Counted from the stretch's first letter, positions 44,917 to 58,565 are shown. The stretch: 64,000 nucleotides of DNA from Candidatus Nitricoxidivorans perseverans (GCA_030246985.1 CP107246.1:2606282-2670281), one strand, 5' to 3'. The notes: a model not told the origin generated them from the letters alone. Made by a program: numbers and translations.

Positions 44917-45416
44917 CCATGGGCGCGAGAGAACTGATCCAGACCTTCTCCCTCGGCGAACTGCGCCAGGGCCTGGCCGTGACGCTACGCTACCTGTTCG
45001 CGCCGAAGATCACCGTCCAGTATCCCGACGAGAAGACGCCGCTGTCCCACCGTTTCCGCGGCCTGCACGCCCTGCGCCGCTACCCGAACGGCGAGGAGCG
45101 CTGCATCGCCTGCAAGCTGTGCGAAGCCGTCTGTCCGGCCATGGCGATCGCCATCGAGCTGACCGAGCGCGAGGACGCGAATGGGCAAAAGTCGCGGCGC
45201 GCCACCCGCTACGACATCGACCTGACCAAGTGCATCTTCTGCGGCTTCTGCGAGGAGGCCTGCCCGGTGGACGCCATCGTCGAGACGCATGTGTTCGAGT
45301 ACCACGGCGAGCAGCGCGGCGACCTCCTCTACACCAAGCGGATGCTGCTGGCCAACGGCGACAGGCACGAGGCCGAGATCGCCCGGAACCGCGAGCTGGA
45401 TGCGAAATACCGATGA
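44913..45416 (+). CDS. nuoI: NADH-quinone oxidoreductase subunit I
   Basis: The TYKY subunit with two [4Fe-4S] clusters (N6a, N6b). Both ferredoxin motifs are present, [12 protein letters not shown] and [12 protein letters not shown]. The N-terminal amphipathic part ([19 protein letters not shown]) lies on the membrane. The ATG at 44913 overlaps the nuoH stop as ATGA and gives 167 residues; an in-frame ATG at 44919 would remove two residues. Confidence 0.97.
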   Translation: MTMGARELIQTFSLGELRQGLAVTLRYLFAPKITVQYPDEKTPLSHRFRGLHALRRYPNGEERCIACKLCEAVCPAMAIAIELTEREDANGQKSRRATRYDIDLTKCIFCGFCEEACPVDAIVETHVFEYHGEQRGDLLYTKRMLLANGDRHEAEIARNRELDAKYR

Positions 45417-46021
45417 TTGAATTCAAGACGATCCTCTTCTACGTGCTCGCGGCGGTCATGCTGTTCGCGGCCCTGCGCGTCGTCACCGCCCGAAACCCGG
45501 TGCACGCCGTGCTATACCTCGTGCTCGCCTTCTTCAACGCCAGCGGTCTCTGGCTGCTGCTCAACGCCGAATTCCTGGCCATCGCCCTCGTCATGGTCTA
45601 CGTCGGCGCCGTCATGGTGTTGTTCCTGTTCGTGGTCATGATGCTCGACATCGACATCGAACGCCTGCGCCAGGGTTTCTGGAGCTACCTGCCGGTCGGG
45701 GCGCTGGTTGGCCTGCTGATGGTGGCGGAAATGGCACTGGTGCTTTCCGGCAGCCATTTCGGCCTGGAGTCCTTCCCCGACCAGCAGGCGGGCGCCGATC
45801 ACAGCAACACCAAGTCGCTCGGCCGGCTGCTGTTCACCGACTACGTCTATCCCTTCGAGCTGGCCTCGGTGATCCTGCTGGTCGCCATCATCGCCGCCGT
45901 CATGCTGACGTTGCGCCATCGCAAGGACAGCAAGCACCTGGATCCCGCGAAACAGATCGCCGTCAAGGCGGCCGACCGCCTGCGCATCGTGCGGATGCCG
46001 GCGGAGAAGGAGGCGGAATGA
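45413..46021 (+). CDS. nuoJ: NADH-quinone oxidoreductase subunit J
   Basis: A membrane-arm subunit of 202 residues with five helices. The first half has [19 protein letters not shown] and [20 protein letters not shown], the helix 3 region that bends during the catalytic cycle. The C-terminal 35 residues are cytoplasmic and basic. It overlaps nuoI and nuoK by 4 bases each. Confidence 0.97.
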   Translation: MIEFKTILFYVLAAVMLFAALRVVTARNPVHAVLYLVLAFFNASGLWLLLNAEFLAIALVMVYVGAVMVLFLFVVMMLDIDIERLRQGFWSYLPVGALVGLLMVAEMALVLSGSHFGLESFPDQQAGADHSNTKSLGRLLFTDYVYPFELASVILLVAIIAAVMLTLRHRKDSKHLDPAKQIAVKAADRLRIVRMPAEKEAE

Positions 46022-46323
46022 TCTCGCTTGTCCACTACCTCATCCTTGCCGCCATCCTGTTCTCGATCGGCGTCGTCGGCATCTTCCTCAACCGCAAGAA
46101 CTTGATCGTGCTGCTGATGTCCATCGAGCTGATGCTGCTGGCGGTGAATATCAACTTCGTCGCCTTCTCGCACTACCTGAACGACCTCGCGGGGCAACTG
46201 TTCGTGCTGTTCACGCTGACCGTCGCCGCCGCCGAGGCGGGCATCGGCCTGGCCATCCTGGTCGTGATGTTCCGCAACCTGTCGTCGATCCATGTGGACG
46301 ATCTGGACACTCTGAAGGGTTGA
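46018..46323 (+). CDS. nuoK: NADH-quinone oxidoreductase subunit K
   Basis: A 101-residue, three-helix membrane subunit. The conserved Glu residues for proton transfer are in [15 protein letters not shown] and [14 protein letters not shown]. It overlaps nuoJ by 4 bases and precedes nuoL by 7 bases. Confidence 0.98.
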   Translation: MISLVHYLILAAILFSIGVVGIFLNRKNLIVLLMSIELMLLAVNINFVAFSHYLNDLAGQLFVLFTLTVAAAEAGIGLAILVVMFRNLSSIHVDDLDTLKG

Positions 46324-46330
46324 TCGAGAC

Positions 46331-48343
46331 ATGAAAGCCATTTACCTCGTCATTCCCTTCGCGCCGCTGATCGGCGCCATCGCCGCCGGTTTCTTCGGCG
46401 GACGCCTGGGCCGCGCGGGCGCCCACTGGGTGACCATCCTCGGCGTGGCCGTCTCATTCCTCTGTTCGGTCTTCGTCTTCCGGGACGTCATGGCCGGCCA
46501 CACCTTCAGCGGCGCGCTCTACACCTGGCTGGAATCGGGCGGCCTCAAGCTGGAAGTGGGTTTCCTGATCGACCCCCTGACCGCCGTGATGATGATCGTC
46601 GTCACCTTCGTCTCGCTGATGGTGCACATCTACACCATCGGTTACATGGCGCACGACGAGGAGAACTGGCCGGAAGGCAGCGGCGCGGGCGCGAACAGCT
46701 ATCAGCGCTTCTTCGCCTACATCTCGCTCTTCACCTTTTCGATGCTGATGCTGGTGATGAGCAACAACTTCCTCCAGCTCTTCTTCGGCTGGGAGGCGGT
46801 GGGCCTCGTGTCCTACCTGCTGATCGGCTTCTGGTCGACGCGGCCGACGGCGATCTACGCCAACCTCAAGGCCTTTCTGGTCAACCGCGTAGGTGACTTC
46901 GGCTTCCTGCTGGGCATCGGGCTCGTCGCCGCCTACGCCGGCAGCCTCGATTACGCCATGGTGTTCGGTAAGGGCAAGGAACTGGCGGCGATGACCGAGA
47001 CCGTCACCGGCTGGCCGCTGATCACCGCCGTCTGCATCGGCCTGTTCGTCGGCGCCATGGGCAAGTCGGCCCAGTTCCCGCTGCACGTCTGGCTGCCCGA
47101 CTCCATGGAAGGCCCGACGCCGATCTCCGCGCTGATCCACGCCGCGACCATGGTCACGGCCGGCATCTTCATGGTTTCGCGCATGTCGCCGCTATTCGAA
47201 CTCTCCGAGACGGCGCTGTCCTTCGTCATCGTCATCGGCGCGATCACGGCGCTCTTCATGGCGCTGATCGCCATCGTCCAGACCGACATCAAACGCGTCG
47301 TCGCCTACTCGACGCTCTCGCAGCTCGGCTACATGACCATGGCGCTGGGCGCCTCGGCCTATTCGGTCGCGATCTTCCACCTCATGACCCATGCCTTCTT
47401 CAAGGCGGTGCTCTTCCTTGGCGCCGGTTCGGTCATCATCGCCATGCACCACGAGCAGGACATGCGGCGCATGGGCGGCCTGCGCAAATACATGCCGATC
47501 ACCTACGCGACGGTGCTGATCGGCGCCATCGCCAACGCCGGCCTGCCGCCCTTCGCCGGCTTCTTTTCGAAGGACTCGATCATCGAGGCGGTGCATCTGG
47601 CGAACGTGCCGGGCGCGGGCTTCGCCTATTTCTGCGCGCTGGCGGCGGTCTTCGTCGGCGGCCTGTATTCCTTCCGCCTCGTGTTCTTCGCCTTCCACGG
47701 ACAGGAGCGGTTCCGCCACGCCGGCGGGCATCACGGCGACCATGGCGATCATGGTCATGGGCACCACGGCGAGCCGCACGAGTCGCCCAAGGTCGTCACC
47801 GTGCCGCTGATCCTGCTGGCGATCCCCGCCATCGTTTCCGGATGGTTCATCGGGCCCATGCTGTTCGGCGGCTGGTTCGGCAACGCCATCGTGATTGCGC
47901 CGGAGCATGGCGCGCTTGCCCACATGAAGGAAGCCTTCCACGGCGTGTTCGGCATGATGGCCCACGGCGTCACGACGCTGCCCTTCTGGCTGGCGATCTC
48001 CGGGGCGGGGCTGGCCTGGTTCCTCTACGTCAGGCGGCCCGACCTGCCGGCCGTGATCAAGAAGAAGCTGGCCTTCCCGGCCATGATCCTGGAGAAGAAG
48101 TACGGCTTCGACGATTTCAACGACTGGTTCTTTGCCGGTGGCGCGCGCGGCGTCGGCCGCGGCCTCTGGAAGGGCGGCGACCAGGTGGTGATCGACGGCA
48201 TCGCCGTCAATGGCTCGGCCCGCTTGGTCGGCTGGTTCGCCTCCGTGGTGCGCCTGTTCCAGAGCGGCCACATCTACCAGTATGCCTTCTCAATGATCAT
48301 CGGCGTCTTCGTGCTGCTGACGCTCTGGTTCGGCCGCGTCTGA
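46331..48343 (+). CDS. nuoL: NADH-quinone oxidoreductase subunit L
   Basis: The distal antiporter-like proton-pumping subunit, 670 residues. The antiporter core has FFGWEAVGLVSYLLIGFW, GAMGKSAQFPLHVWLPDSMEGPTPISALIHAATMV-type sequence with the conserved Lys and Glu, and STLSQLGYM. A His-rich cytoplasmic or periplasmic loop (about 465-480, with repeated HGDHG) precedes the long lateral helix HL near the C-terminus (about 560-600), which ties the membrane arm together. nuoM starts one base after the stop. Confidence 0.97.
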   Translation: MKAIYLVIPFAPLIGAIAAGFFGGRLGRAGAHWVTILGVAVSFLCSVFVFRDVMAGHTFSGALYTWLESGGLKLEVGFLIDPLTAVMMIVVTFVSLMVHIYTIGYMAHDEENWPEGSGAGANSYQRFFAYISLFTFSMLMLVMSNNFLQLFFGWEAVGLVSYLLIGFWSTRPTAIYANLKAFLVNRVGDFGFLLGIGLVAAYAGSLDYAMVFGKGKELAAMTETVTGWPLITAVCIGLFVGAMGKSAQFPLHVWLPDSMEGPTPISALIHAATMVTAGIFMVSRMSPLFELSETALSFVIVIGAITALFMALIAIVQTDIKRVVAYSTLSQLGYMTMALGASAYSVAIFHLMTHAFFKAVLFLGAGSVIIAMHHEQDMRRMGGLRKYMPITYATVLIGAIANAGLPPFAGFFSKDSIIEAVHLANVPGAGFAYFCALAAVFVGGLYSFRLVFFAFHGQERFRHAGGHHGDHGDHGHGHHGEPHESPKVVTVPLILLAIPAIVSGWFIGPMLFGGWFGNAIVIAPEHGALAHMKEAFHGVFGMMAHGVTTLPFWLAISGAGLAWFLYVRRPDLPAVIKKKLAFPAMILEKKYGFDDFNDWFFAGGARGVGRGLWKGGDQVVIDGIAVNGSARLVGWFASVVRLFQSGHIYQYAFSMIIGVFVLLTLWFGRV

Positions 48344-48344
48344 C

Positions 48345-49820
48345 ATGACTACATCCCTTCTCAGCCTCGCCATCTGGGTGCCCATCGTCGGCGCGCTTCC
48401 CATCCTCGCCCTGGGTTCCGGGCGGCGCGACGCTGTCCGCTGGCTGTCGCTGGCGGTCGCCACCGTGGGTTTCCTGATCACTGTGCCGCTTTACACGGGC
48501 TTCAACCCGCAGGTCGCCGACTTTCAGTTCGTCGAGCAAGCGCCCTGGATTCCGCGCTTCAACGTCTGGTATCTCCTCGGCGTGGACGGCATCTCCGTGC
48601 TGTTCATCCTGCTCAACAGCTTCATCACCATACTGGTGGTGCTGGCCGGATGGGAAGTGATCGAGGAGAAGCAGGCGCAGTACATGGGCGCCTTCCTCAT
48701 CATGTCGGGCCTGATGAACGGCATCTTCGCCGCGCTCGACGCCATGCTGTTCTATGTCTTCTTCGAGGCCTCCCTGATCCCGATGTACATCATCATCGGC
48801 GTCTGGGGCGGACCGAACCGCGTCTATGCGGCCTTCAAGTTCTTCCTCTACACGCTGCTCGGCTCGCTGCTGATGCTGGTCGCGCTGATCTGGCTGTTCC
48901 TGGAGTCCGGTGGCAGCTTCAGCCTGCCCGATTGGCACGCCCTCAAGATCGGCATGGCGCCGCAGATCCTGCTGTTCATCGCCTTCCTGCTCGCCTTCGC
49001 CGTCAAGGTGCCGATGTGGCCGGTGCATACCTGGCTGCCCGACGCCCACGTCGAGGCGCCCACCGGCGGCTCGGTGGTGCTGGCCGCCATCATGCTGAAG
49101 CTCGGCGCCTACGGCTTCCTGCGGTTTTCGCTACCCATCGCGCCGGACGCCAGCCACTATTTCGCGCCGATGATGATCGCGCTCTCCCTGATCGCGGTGA
49201 TTTACATCGGCTTCGTCGCGCTGGTACAGGCCGACATGAAGAAGCTGATCGCCTACTCGTCGATTTCGCACATGGGCTTCGTCACGCTGGGCTTCTTCAT
49301 TTTCAACCCGATCGGCGTCGAGGGCGCGCTGGTGCAGATGATCTCCCACGGCTTCATCTCCGCCGCCATGTTCCTCTGCGTCGGCGTCATATACGACCGC
49401 ATGCACAGCCGCATGATCGCCGACTACGGCGGCGTCGTGAACACCATGCCGAAGTTCGCCGCCCTGTTCGTGTTCTTCGCGATGGCCAATTCCGGCCTGC
49501 CGGCCACTTCCGGCTTCGTCGGGGAGTTCATGGTGATCCTGGGCGCGGTTAAGCACAACTTCTGGATCGGCGCAGCCGCCGCCACGACGCTGATCCTCGG
49601 CGCCGCCTACACGCTCTGGATGATCAAGCGCGTCGTTTTCGGCGCTGTCGCCAACGACCACGTGCGCAAGCTGACCGACATCGGCCGGCGCGAATTCCTG
49701 GTGCTCGCCCTGCTGGCCGTCTGCGTGCTCGGCATGGGCCTCTATCCATTCCCATTTACCGAGGTGATGCACGTCTCGGTGGATAACCTGCTCAAGCATG
49801 TCGCTGCGAGCAAGCTGTAG
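48345..49820 (+). CDS. nuoM: NADH-quinone oxidoreductase subunit M
   Basis: An antiporter-like proton-pumping subunit, 491 residues with about 14 helices. Key residues are the conserved Glu in MLFYVFFEASLIPMYIIIG, the Lys in AFAVKVPMWPVHTWLPDAHV with EAPTGGSVVLA, and SSISHMGFVTLG. It is spaced 9 bases from nuoN and one base from nuoL. Confidence 0.98.
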   Translation: MTTSLLSLAIWVPIVGALPILALGSGRRDAVRWLSLAVATVGFLITVPLYTGFNPQVADFQFVEQAPWIPRFNVWYLLGVDGISVLFILLNSFITILVVLAGWEVIEEKQAQYMGAFLIMSGLMNGIFAALDAMLFYVFFEASLIPMYIIIGVWGGPNRVYAAFKFFLYTLLGSLLMLVALIWLFLESGGSFSLPDWHALKIGMAPQILLFIAFLLAFAVKVPMWPVHTWLPDAHVEAPTGGSVVLAAIMLKLGAYGFLRFSLPIAPDASHYFAPMMIALSLIAVIYIGFVALVQADMKKLIAYSSISHMGFVTLGFFIFNPIGVEGALVQMISHGFISAAMFLCVGVIYDRMHSRMIADYGGVVNTMPKFAALFVFFAMANSGLPATSGFVGEFMVILGAVKHNFWIGAAAATTLILGAAYTLWMIKRVVFGAVANDHVRKLTDIGRREFLVLALLAVCVLGMGLYPFPFTEVMHVSVDNLLKHVAASKL

Positions 49821-49829
49821 AGAGAAGCG

Positions 49830-51326
49830 ATGCTGAACAACTTCGTCATGCCCGATCTCTACCCGGCCTTGCCGGAGATATTCCTGTTGGCCATGGCCTG
49901 CGCGATCCTGCTGATCGACGCATTCAACGTCTGCGCCGGCCGGATCAATCGCTGGCTGACCCCGGCGCTGGCCCTGCTCACCCTGTCCGGCTGCGCGGTC
50001 ATCACCTACGCGACCATGGACGGCCAGACGGTGCTGACCTTCAGCAACATGTTCGTCGACGACCTGCTCTCCGACTTCCTCAAGCTCATGCTCTACATCG
50101 CCGTCATCACGGTGCTGGTGTACAGCCGCGGCTATCTGGTGGCAAGAAACCTCGACAAGGGCGAGTTCTACCTGCTCGTGCTGTTCGCCACCCTGGGCAT
50201 GATGGTGATGATCTCGGCGTCACACCTGCTCACGATCTACCTTGGCCTCGAACTTCTGTCGCTCTCCCTGTACGCGCTGGTCGCCATCGACCGCGATTCC
50301 TCGCGCGCCACCGAGGCGGCCATGAAGTACTTCATCCTCGGCGCGCTCGCCTCGGGCCTGCTGCTCTACGGCATGTCGATGGTTTACGGCGCCACCGGCA
50401 CCCTTGAAATCGGCGGCATCGCCCAGTCGATCTACGAGGGCGCCGCCAACAAGGGCCTGCTGATCTTCGGCCTGGTCTTCCTCGTGTCGGGCATCGGATT
50501 CAAGCTCGGCGCCGTGCCTTTCCACATGTGGGTGCCCGACGTCTATCACGGCGCGCCGACCCCCATCACGCTGCTGATCGGCTCGGCGCCCAAGCTGGCC
50601 GCCTTCGCGATGACGCTGCGCCTGCTCGTCTATGGGCTGTTCGACTTGGCCGAGCAGTGGCAGGCCATGCTGATGATCATGGCCGTGCTCTCGATCGCGC
50701 TCGGCAACCTGGCCGCCATCGCGCAGACCAACATCAAGCGCATGCTCGGCTACTCGGCCATCTCGCACATGGGTTTCATGCTGCTGGCGATCATGAGCGG
50801 CGTGGTCGTCGGCGCCGGCGGTGCCGACAGGCATTTCGCCCTCAATGCCTACAGTTCCGCCATGTACTACGTCGTCGCCTACGTGATGATGTCGCTGGGC
50901 AGCTTCGGCATGGTCCTGCTGTTGTCGCGCGCGGGACACGAGGCCGAGAACCTCGACGACTTCAAGGGCCTCAACAAGCGCAGCCCATGGTTCGCCGCCG
51001 TGATGATGATCCTGATGCTCTCCATGGCCGGCATTCCCTTTTTCATCGGCTTCTTCGCCAAGTTCTCCGTCCTGCTGGCCGCCGTCGATGCCGGCTACGT
51101 GGCGATCGTCGTCTTCGCCGTGATGTTCTCGCTGGTGGGCGCCTTCTACTACCTGCGCGTGGTCAAGCTCATGTACTTCGACCCGCCCGTCGACACCGCG
51201 CCCATCGAGGCCGGCATCGACATGCGCATCCTGCTCTCCGCCAACGGCCTCGGCGTCGCCCTGCTCGGCCTTTTCCCGAACGCCATCATGGCGCTGTGCG
51301 CCTATGCCCTGCTGCATTCGATGTAG
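49830..51326 (+). CDS. nuoN: NADH-quinone oxidoreductase subunit N
   Basis: The third antiporter-like subunit and last gene of the operon, 498 residues. Signatures are [44 protein letters not shown] with the conserved Lys, [14 protein letters not shown], and [19 protein letters not shown]. All 14 nuo genes are present in the standard A-N order with no inserted open reading frame. No terminator with a T run follows it directly. Confidence 0.98.
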   Translation: MLNNFVMPDLYPALPEIFLLAMACAILLIDAFNVCAGRINRWLTPALALLTLSGCAVITYATMDGQTVLTFSNMFVDDLLSDFLKLMLYIAVITVLVYSRGYLVARNLDKGEFYLLVLFATLGMMVMISASHLLTIYLGLELLSLSLYALVAIDRDSSRATEAAMKYFILGALASGLLLYGMSMVYGATGTLEIGGIAQSIYEGAANKGLLIFGLVFLVSGIGFKLGAVPFHMWVPDVYHGAPTPITLLIGSAPKLAAFAMTLRLLVYGLFDLAEQWQAMLMIMAVLSIALGNLAAIAQTNIKRMLGYSAISHMGFMLLAIMSGVVVGAGGADRHFALNAYSSAMYYVVAYVMMSLGSFGMVLLLSRAGHEAENLDDFKGLNKRSPWFAAVMMILMLSMAGIPFFIGFFAKFSVLLAAVDAGYVAIVVFAVMFSLVGAFYYLRVVKLMYFDPPVDTAPIEAGIDMRILLSANGLGVALLGLFPNAIMALCAYALLHSM

Positions 51327-51356
51327 TTAGCGCCGCGGGGCTTGCGCGGGGGGCAT

Positions 51357-51398
51357 GCTAACATTCGCGCCCTAAAGAAACGCGGTCTGGCCGCGTTT
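51357..51398 (+). promoter_or_regulatory. thrS leader: extended -10 and hairpin
   Basis: TGCTAACAT at 51356-51364 looks like an extended -10 element. Just downstream AAACGCGG (51378-51385) and CCGCGTTT (51391-51398) form a perfect 8-base stem with a 5-base loop, TCTGG. It lies close to the expected mRNA 5' end and before the thrS ribosome site (GAGG, 51408-51411). The loop lacks the tRNA-Thr-like CGT of the E. coli thrS operator, so a ThrRS operator is not supported; mRNA protection or weak nuo termination are alternatives. Confidence 0.4.
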
Positions 51399-51423
51399 GC
51401 CGCCCCCGAGGACAATGCCTGCC

Positions 51424-53346
51424 ATGACTGTTGCAATTCGACTGCCCGACGGCTCCGAGCGCCGGTTTGATCAACCCGTGACGGTTGCCGAGTTGGCTGC
51501 CTCCATCGGCCCCGGCCTGGCCAAGGCCGCGCTGGCCGGAAAGGTGGATGGCCGGCTTGTCGACACCTCCTTCCGTATCGAGGCGGATGCCCAGGTCGCC
51601 ATCGTGACCGACAAGGACGCCGACGGCCTGGAACTCATCCGCCATTCGACGGCGCACCTGCTGGCCTATGCGGTCAAGGAGCTTTTTCCAGAGGCCCAGG
51701 TGACCATCGGCCCGGTGGTCGAGAACGGCTTCTACTACGACTTCGCCTACAAGCGCCCCTTTACGCCGGAGGATCTCGCGGCCATCGAGAAGCGCATGGC
51801 GGAGCTGGCGAAGAGCGATTTCCCGGTGATCCGCGAGGTCTGGACGCGCGACAAGGCCGCCGAGTTCTTCAAGTCCATCGATGAACACTACAAGGCCGAA
51901 CTGATCGCCGTCATTCCGGCCGACCAGGAGGTTTCGCTCTACCGCGAGGGTGATTTCGTCGACCTCTGCCGCGGGCCCCACGTGCCGTCCACCGGCAGGC
52001 TCAAGGTCTTCAAGCTGATGAAGGTGGCCGGCGCCTACTGGCGCGGCGACTCGAAGAACGAGATGCTCCAGCGCATCTACGGCACGGCCTGGGCGAAGAA
52101 GGACGAACTGGACGCCTACCTGCACATGCTGGAGGAGGCCGAAAAGCGCGACCACCGCAAGCTCGGCCAGCACCTCGACCTCTTCCACTTCCAGGAGGAG
52201 GCGCCGGGCGCCGTATTCTGGCATCCTCATGGCTGGCGGCTGTTCCAGGACCTCATCAACTACATGCGTGCGCGCCAGGAGGCGGCCGGCTACGTCGAGG
52301 TGAACACGCCGGACGTGATGGATCGCGCGCTGTGGGAGTTGTCGGGACACTGGTTCAACTACCGCGAGCACATGTTTACGACGACGACCGAGGACGAGCG
52401 CATCTTTGCGCTCAAGCCGATGAACTGCCCCGGCGGCGTGGCCCTCTACAAGCAGGGCATCAAGAGCTACCGCGACCTGCCGCTGCGCATGGCCGAGTTC
52501 GGCAAGGTGCATCGCTACGAGCCTTCCGGCGCGCTGCACGGCCTCCTGCGCGTGCGCCACTTCACCCAGGACGACGCCCACATCTTCTGCACCGAGGAGC
52601 AGATGGAGCGGGAGTGCAAGGACGTGGTCGCGCTGATCCTCGACATCTACAGGGACTTCGGCTTCGAGAACGTGCGCATCAAGCTCTCGACGCGGCCCGA
52701 GAAGCGCATCGGATCCGACGAGACTTGGGACAAGCTCGAAGCCGCGCTGTCGAATGCGCTCGACCACATGGGCATGGCCTACGAGCTGTTCCCCGGCGAG
52801 GGCGCCTTCTACGGCCCGAAGCTCGAATTCGTGCTGCGCGACGCCATCGGCCGCGACTGGCAGTGCGGCACGCTCCAGGTGGACATGAACCTGCCGGAGC
52901 GTTTCGACATCCACTACGTCGCCGCCGACAATACCCACAAGCGGCCCGTGATGCTGCACCGGGCCCTGTTCGGCTCACTGGAGCGCTTCGTCGGCATCCT
53001 GATCGAGCACTATGCCGGGGCGTTGCCGCTCTGGCTCTCGCCCGTACAGGCGGTGGTGATGAACATCTCCGAAAACCAGGCCGACTATGCCGCGGCTGTG
53101 GCGGAAAAGCTGCGCCAGGCCGGACTGCGCGTCGATCTGGATTTGCGCGGAGAGAAAATTAACTATAAAATCCGGGAACATAGTTTATTGAAGCGGCCCT
53201 GCCTCGTTGTCATAGGCGACAAGGAAAAGGCCGACGGGTTGGTCGCCGTGCGTGCCCGGGGCAATCGGGATCTCGGGCAGATGTCCCCCGAAGCATTGAT
53301 TGAACGCCTGCTGGGCGAGCGCGCCGAGAGGGGCGTGGCGGCCTGA
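51424..53346 (+). CDS. thrS: Threonine-tRNA ligase
   Basis: A class II synthetase that charges tRNA-Thr. Starting at the ATG at 51424 ([15 protein letters not shown]), the product has 640 residues (E. coli 642); an ATG at 51415 is possible but too near the GAGG site. An N-terminal TGS domain (about 1-62), the editing domain with [16 protein letters not shown] and the CRGPHV block, the catalytic core with zinc ligands (Cys in KPMNCPGG), [14 protein letters not shown] and GGHGAFYGPK-like [11 protein letters not shown], and an anticodon-binding domain are in order. infC follows 28 bases downstream. Confidence 0.97.
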   Translation: MTVAIRLPDGSERRFDQPVTVAELAASIGPGLAKAALAGKVDGRLVDTSFRIEADAQVAIVTDKDADGLELIRHSTAHLLAYAVKELFPEAQVTIGPVVENGFYYDFAYKRPFTPEDLAAIEKRMAELAKSDFPVIREVWTRDKAAEFFKSIDEHYKAELIAVIPADQEVSLYREGDFVDLCRGPHVPSTGRLKVFKLMKVAGAYWRGDSKNEMLQRIYGTAWAKKDELDAYLHMLEEAEKRDHRKLGQHLDLFHFQEEAPGAVFWHPHGWRLFQDLINYMRARQEAAGYVEVNTPDVMDRALWELSGHWFNYREHMFTTTTEDERIFALKPMNCPGGVALYKQGIKSYRDLPLRMAEFGKVHRYEPSGALHGLLRVRHFTQDDAHIFCTEEQMERECKDVVALILDIYRDFGFENVRIKLSTRPEKRIGSDETWDKLEAALSNALDHMGMAYELFPGEGAFYGPKLEFVLRDAIGRDWQCGTLQVDMNLPERFDIHYVAADNTHKRPVMLHRALFGSLERFVGILIEHYAGALPLWLSPVQAVVMNISENQADYAAAVAEKLRQAGLRVDLDLRGEKINYKIREHSLLKRPCLVVIGDKEKADGLVAVRARGNRDLGQMSPEALIERLLGERAERGVAA

Positions 53347-53361
53347 ATTTTTAATTTTTTC

Positions 53362-53377
53362 GGAGAATCGCACCATA
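53362..53377 (+). promoter_or_regulatory. infC ribosome site and AUA start codon
   Basis: GGAG at 53362-53365 is spaced 9 bases from an in-frame ATA at 53375-53377, exactly where IF3 proteins begin (Ile-Ala-Gln-Glu-Lys). No ATG, GTG or TTG lies nearby in frame. IF3 rejects non-standard start codons, so an AUA start makes infC self-limiting, as the AUU start does in E. coli. Confidence 0.85.
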
Positions 53378-53905
53378 GCTCAAGAGAAGGCGCAGCGCCT
53401 CAACGATGAAATCACCGCCCCCGAAGTTCGTTTGATCGGGGCCGAGGGTGAACAGGTAGGTATCGTATCGGTGCGCCAGGCCTTGAGCCTGGCAGAAGAG
53501 GCGGGGGTGGATCTGGTCGAGATCGCGCCATTGGCAACGCCGCCGGTCTGCCGCATCATGGACTTCGGCAAGTTCAAGTACCAGGAAGCCAAGCGGGCGC
53601 ACGAGGCCAAGCTGAAGCAGAAGCAGATCCAGGTCAAGGAAGTCAAGTTCCGTCCGGGCACCGACGACAACGACTACCAGATCAAGCTGCGCAACCTGGT
53701 TAAGTTTTTGCAGGATGGCGACAAGGCGAAGATCACGCTGCGTTTCCGGGGCCGCGAAATGGCCCACCAGGAGTTCGGAATGCGCATGCTGGAGCGCATC
53801 AAGGGCGACCTGCAGGAAGTGGCGCAGGTGGAGCAGTTTCCGAAGATGGAAGGCCGTCAGCTCATCATGGTGCTGGCGCCGACCAAGAAGCAGATCAAGC
53901 ATTGA
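53375..53905 (+). CDS. infC: Translation initiation factor IF-3
   Basis: IF3 prevents premature 50S joining and checks the start codon. With the AUA start at 53375 the product has 176 residues (E. coli 180). The N-terminal domain has [41 protein letters not shown] with FKYQEAKR, the linker [23 protein letters not shown], and the C-terminal domain [16 protein letters not shown]. It is followed by rpmI and rplT as in most bacteria. Prediction programs may wrongly extend it to a TTG at 53300 inside thrS. Confidence 0.95.
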   Translation: MAQEKAQRLNDEITAPEVRLIGAEGEQVGIVSVRQALSLAEEAGVDLVEIAPLATPPVCRIMDFGKFKYQEAKRAHEAKLKQKQIQVKEVKFRPGTDDNDYQIKLRNLVKFLQDGDKAKITLRFRGREMAHQEFGMRMLERIKGDLQEVAQVEQFPKMEGRQLIMVLAPTKKQIKH

Positions 53906-54015
53906 GGCACTGATTTTGTAGTGGCAGTAGGCAGTACCAATAAGCGGTTGCGGGTCGTCAAAGCGTTTCCGGATCGGAAATCACCTGCCGCCGTGTCAGA
54001 AAAGGAGTCTCGGCC

Positions 54016-54213
54016 ATGCCGAAGATGAAGACAAAGAGCGGGGCCGCCAAGCGCTTCAAGGTGCGCGGCAGCGGCAGCATCAAGCGCTCGTGCGCGTTCA
54101 AGCGCCACATCCTCACCAAGAAGACCACCAAGGTGAAGCGCCAGTTGCGGGGTGTGCAGACCGTGCATGAGTCGGACGTCAAGTCCATTCGCGCCATGCT
54201 GCCCAACGCCTAA
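54016..54213 (+). CDS. rpmI: 50S ribosomal protein L35
   Basis: A 65-residue basic ribosomal protein with the family start [20 protein letters not shown] and the [20 protein letters not shown] block. GGAG is placed 10 bases before the ATG (AAAGGAGTCTCGGCC). It lies 110 bases after infC and 12 bases before rplT in the infC-rpmI-rplT operon. Confidence 0.98.
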   Translation: MPKMKTKSGAAKRFKVRGSGSIKRSCAFKRHILTKKTTKVKRQLRGVQTVHESDVKSIRAMLPNA

Positions 54214-54225
54214 GGAGGAACGACC

Positions 54226-54585
54226 ATGCCACGAGTCAAACGCGGTGTAACGGCGCGCGCGCGCCACAAGAAGATTCTCGACCAGGCCAAGGGCTACCGC
54301 GGCCGCCGCAGTACCGTCTATCGCGTCGCCAAAGAGGCGGTGATGAAGGCGGGCCAGTACCAGTATCGCGACCGCCGCCAGAGAAAGCGCCAGTTCCGTG
54401 CCCTCTGGATCGCCCGTATCAACGCTGCGGCCCGCGAGCTGGGCATGAAGTACAGCACCCTGATGAACGGCCTCAAGAAGGCCGCCATCGAGGTGGATCG
54501 CAAGGTGCTGGCCGACCTGGCCGTGTTCGACAAGCCGGCGTTCGCCGCGCTGGCGAACCAGGCCAAGGCCAAACTCGGCGCGTAG
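54226..54585 (+). CDS. rplT: 50S ribosomal protein L20
   Basis: L20 is needed early in 50S assembly and, in E. coli, represses its own operon. The 119-residue product has the very basic N-terminal helix ([20 protein letters not shown]), [20 protein letters not shown] and the globular [25 protein letters not shown] lies just before the ATG. A strong terminator follows 21 bases after the stop. Confidence 0.98.
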   Translation: MPRVKRGVTARARHKKILDQAKGYRGRRSTVYRVAKEAVMKAGQYQYRDRRQRKRQFRALWIARINAAARELGMKYSTLMNGLKKAAIEVDRKVLADLAVFDKPAFAALANQAKAKLGA

Positions 54586-54606
54586 TTCAACCCGACGCGA
54601 ACATGA

Positions 54607-54641
54607 GGGAGGCCTCGGGCGACCGGGGGCCTCCCTTTTTT
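54607..54641 (+). terminator. Rho-independent terminator between rplT and pheS
   Basis: GGGAGGCC at 54607-54614 pairs with GGCCTCCC at 54628-54635, with a 13-base GC-rich loop, followed by six T (54636-54641). It ends only 8 bases before the pheS ATG at 54650, so pheST must be read through it or be controlled by attenuation. The position matches the pheST attenuator of enterobacteria, but no Phe-rich leader peptide precedes it here. Confidence 0.88.
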
Positions 54642-54643
54642 GA

Positions 54644-57735
<3,092 letters not shown>

Positions 57736-57754
57736 GGAAAAAAGGGAGCAATTC

Positions 57755-58057
57755 ATGACGCTGACCAAGGCGGAACTGGCCGACTTGCTGTTCGACAAGG
57801 TGGGCCTGAACAAGCGCGAAGCCAAGGACATGGTGGAGGCATTCTTCGAGGAAGTCAGGCATGCCCTCGAAAACGGCGACGACATCAAGCTTTCCGGTTT
57901 CGGCAATTTCCAGCTGCGCGACAAGCCCCAGCGCCCCGGCCGCAACCCCAAGACCGGCGAGGAAATCCCCATCACCGCGCGCCGCGTCGTTACGTTTCAT
58001 TCCAGCCAGAAACTCAAGTCAGCCGTCGAGAAGGCGCAACTGAATGAGCAGGGATGA
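57755..58057 (+). CDS. ihfA: Integration host factor alpha subunit
   Basis: IhfA pairs with IhfB to bend DNA at specific sites. The 100-residue product starts [20 protein letters not shown] and has the DNA-binding arm [20 protein letters not shown] with the conserved Pro at its tip, then [24 protein letters not shown] lies 6 bases before the ATG. It follows pheT by 19 bases, as in most proteobacteria, and overlaps the MerR gene by 14 bases. Confidence 0.97.
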   Translation: MTLTKAELADLLFDKVGLNKREAKDMVEAFFEEVRHALENGDDIKLSGFGNFQLRDKPQRPGRNPKTGEEIPITARRVVTFHSSQKLKSAVEKAQLNEQG

Positions 58058-58391
58058 ACTGCCGCCGATTCCCGCCAAGCGCTACTTCACCATCGGCGAA
58101 GTGAGCGAGCTGTGCGGCGTCAAACCGCACGTGCTGCGCTACTGGGAGCAGGAATTCACCCAGCTGCGGCCGGTCAAGCGGCGCGGCAACCGTCGCTATT
58201 ACCAGCACCACGAAGTGCTCCTGGTGCGCCGCATCCGCGAGCTGCTCTACCAGGAAGGCTTCACCATCAGCGGCGCGCGCAACCGGCTGGACGAGCCGAC
58301 ACAGAGCAAGCCGGAGATGCGCGAGGAGGCTCCTGCCCGGTTCCCGCTGCGCGCCGAATTGGCCGGCATCATCGAATTCCTGCGCGCCTGA
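58044..58391 (+). CDS. MerR family transcriptional regulator
   Basis: A 115-residue MerR-type regulator. The winged helix is [31 protein letters not shown] in outline (residues 13-43), followed by the wing [20 protein letters not shown] and a short helix. It lacks the long dimerization coil and any Cys effector site of metal sensors, so the ligand is unknown. This gene follows ihfA in many Beta- and Gammaproteobacteria, which suggests a conserved housekeeping role. Its ATG overlaps the ihfA end by 14 bases. Confidence 0.92.
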   Translation: MSRDELPPIPAKRYFTIGEVSELCGVKPHVLRYWEQEFTQLRPVKRRGNRRYYQHHEVLLVRRIRELLYQEGFTISGARNRLDEPTQSKPEMREEAPARFPLRAELAGIIEFLRA

Positions 58392-58415
58392 CGCCTGCTG
58401 GGCGCTGTGATCCTG

Positions 58416-58421
58416 TATAAT
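58416..58421 (+). promoter_or_regulatory. -10 element of tRNA-Pro promoter
   Basis: A perfect TATAAT at 58416-58421 lies 11 bases before the mature tRNA 5' end and 25 bases after the MerR stop. No clear -35 is seen 16-18 bases upstream. A TTCGCGGC sequence follows it, GC-rich as in stringently controlled tRNA promoters. Confidence 0.6.
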
Positions 58422-58431
58422 TCGCGGCAAG

Positions 58432-58509
<78 letters not shown>

Positions 58510-58565
58510 GTTTTCCCGCCGGAATTCCGCGTTCATACGAGAATCATATCCGTTCATTCGCCGTC

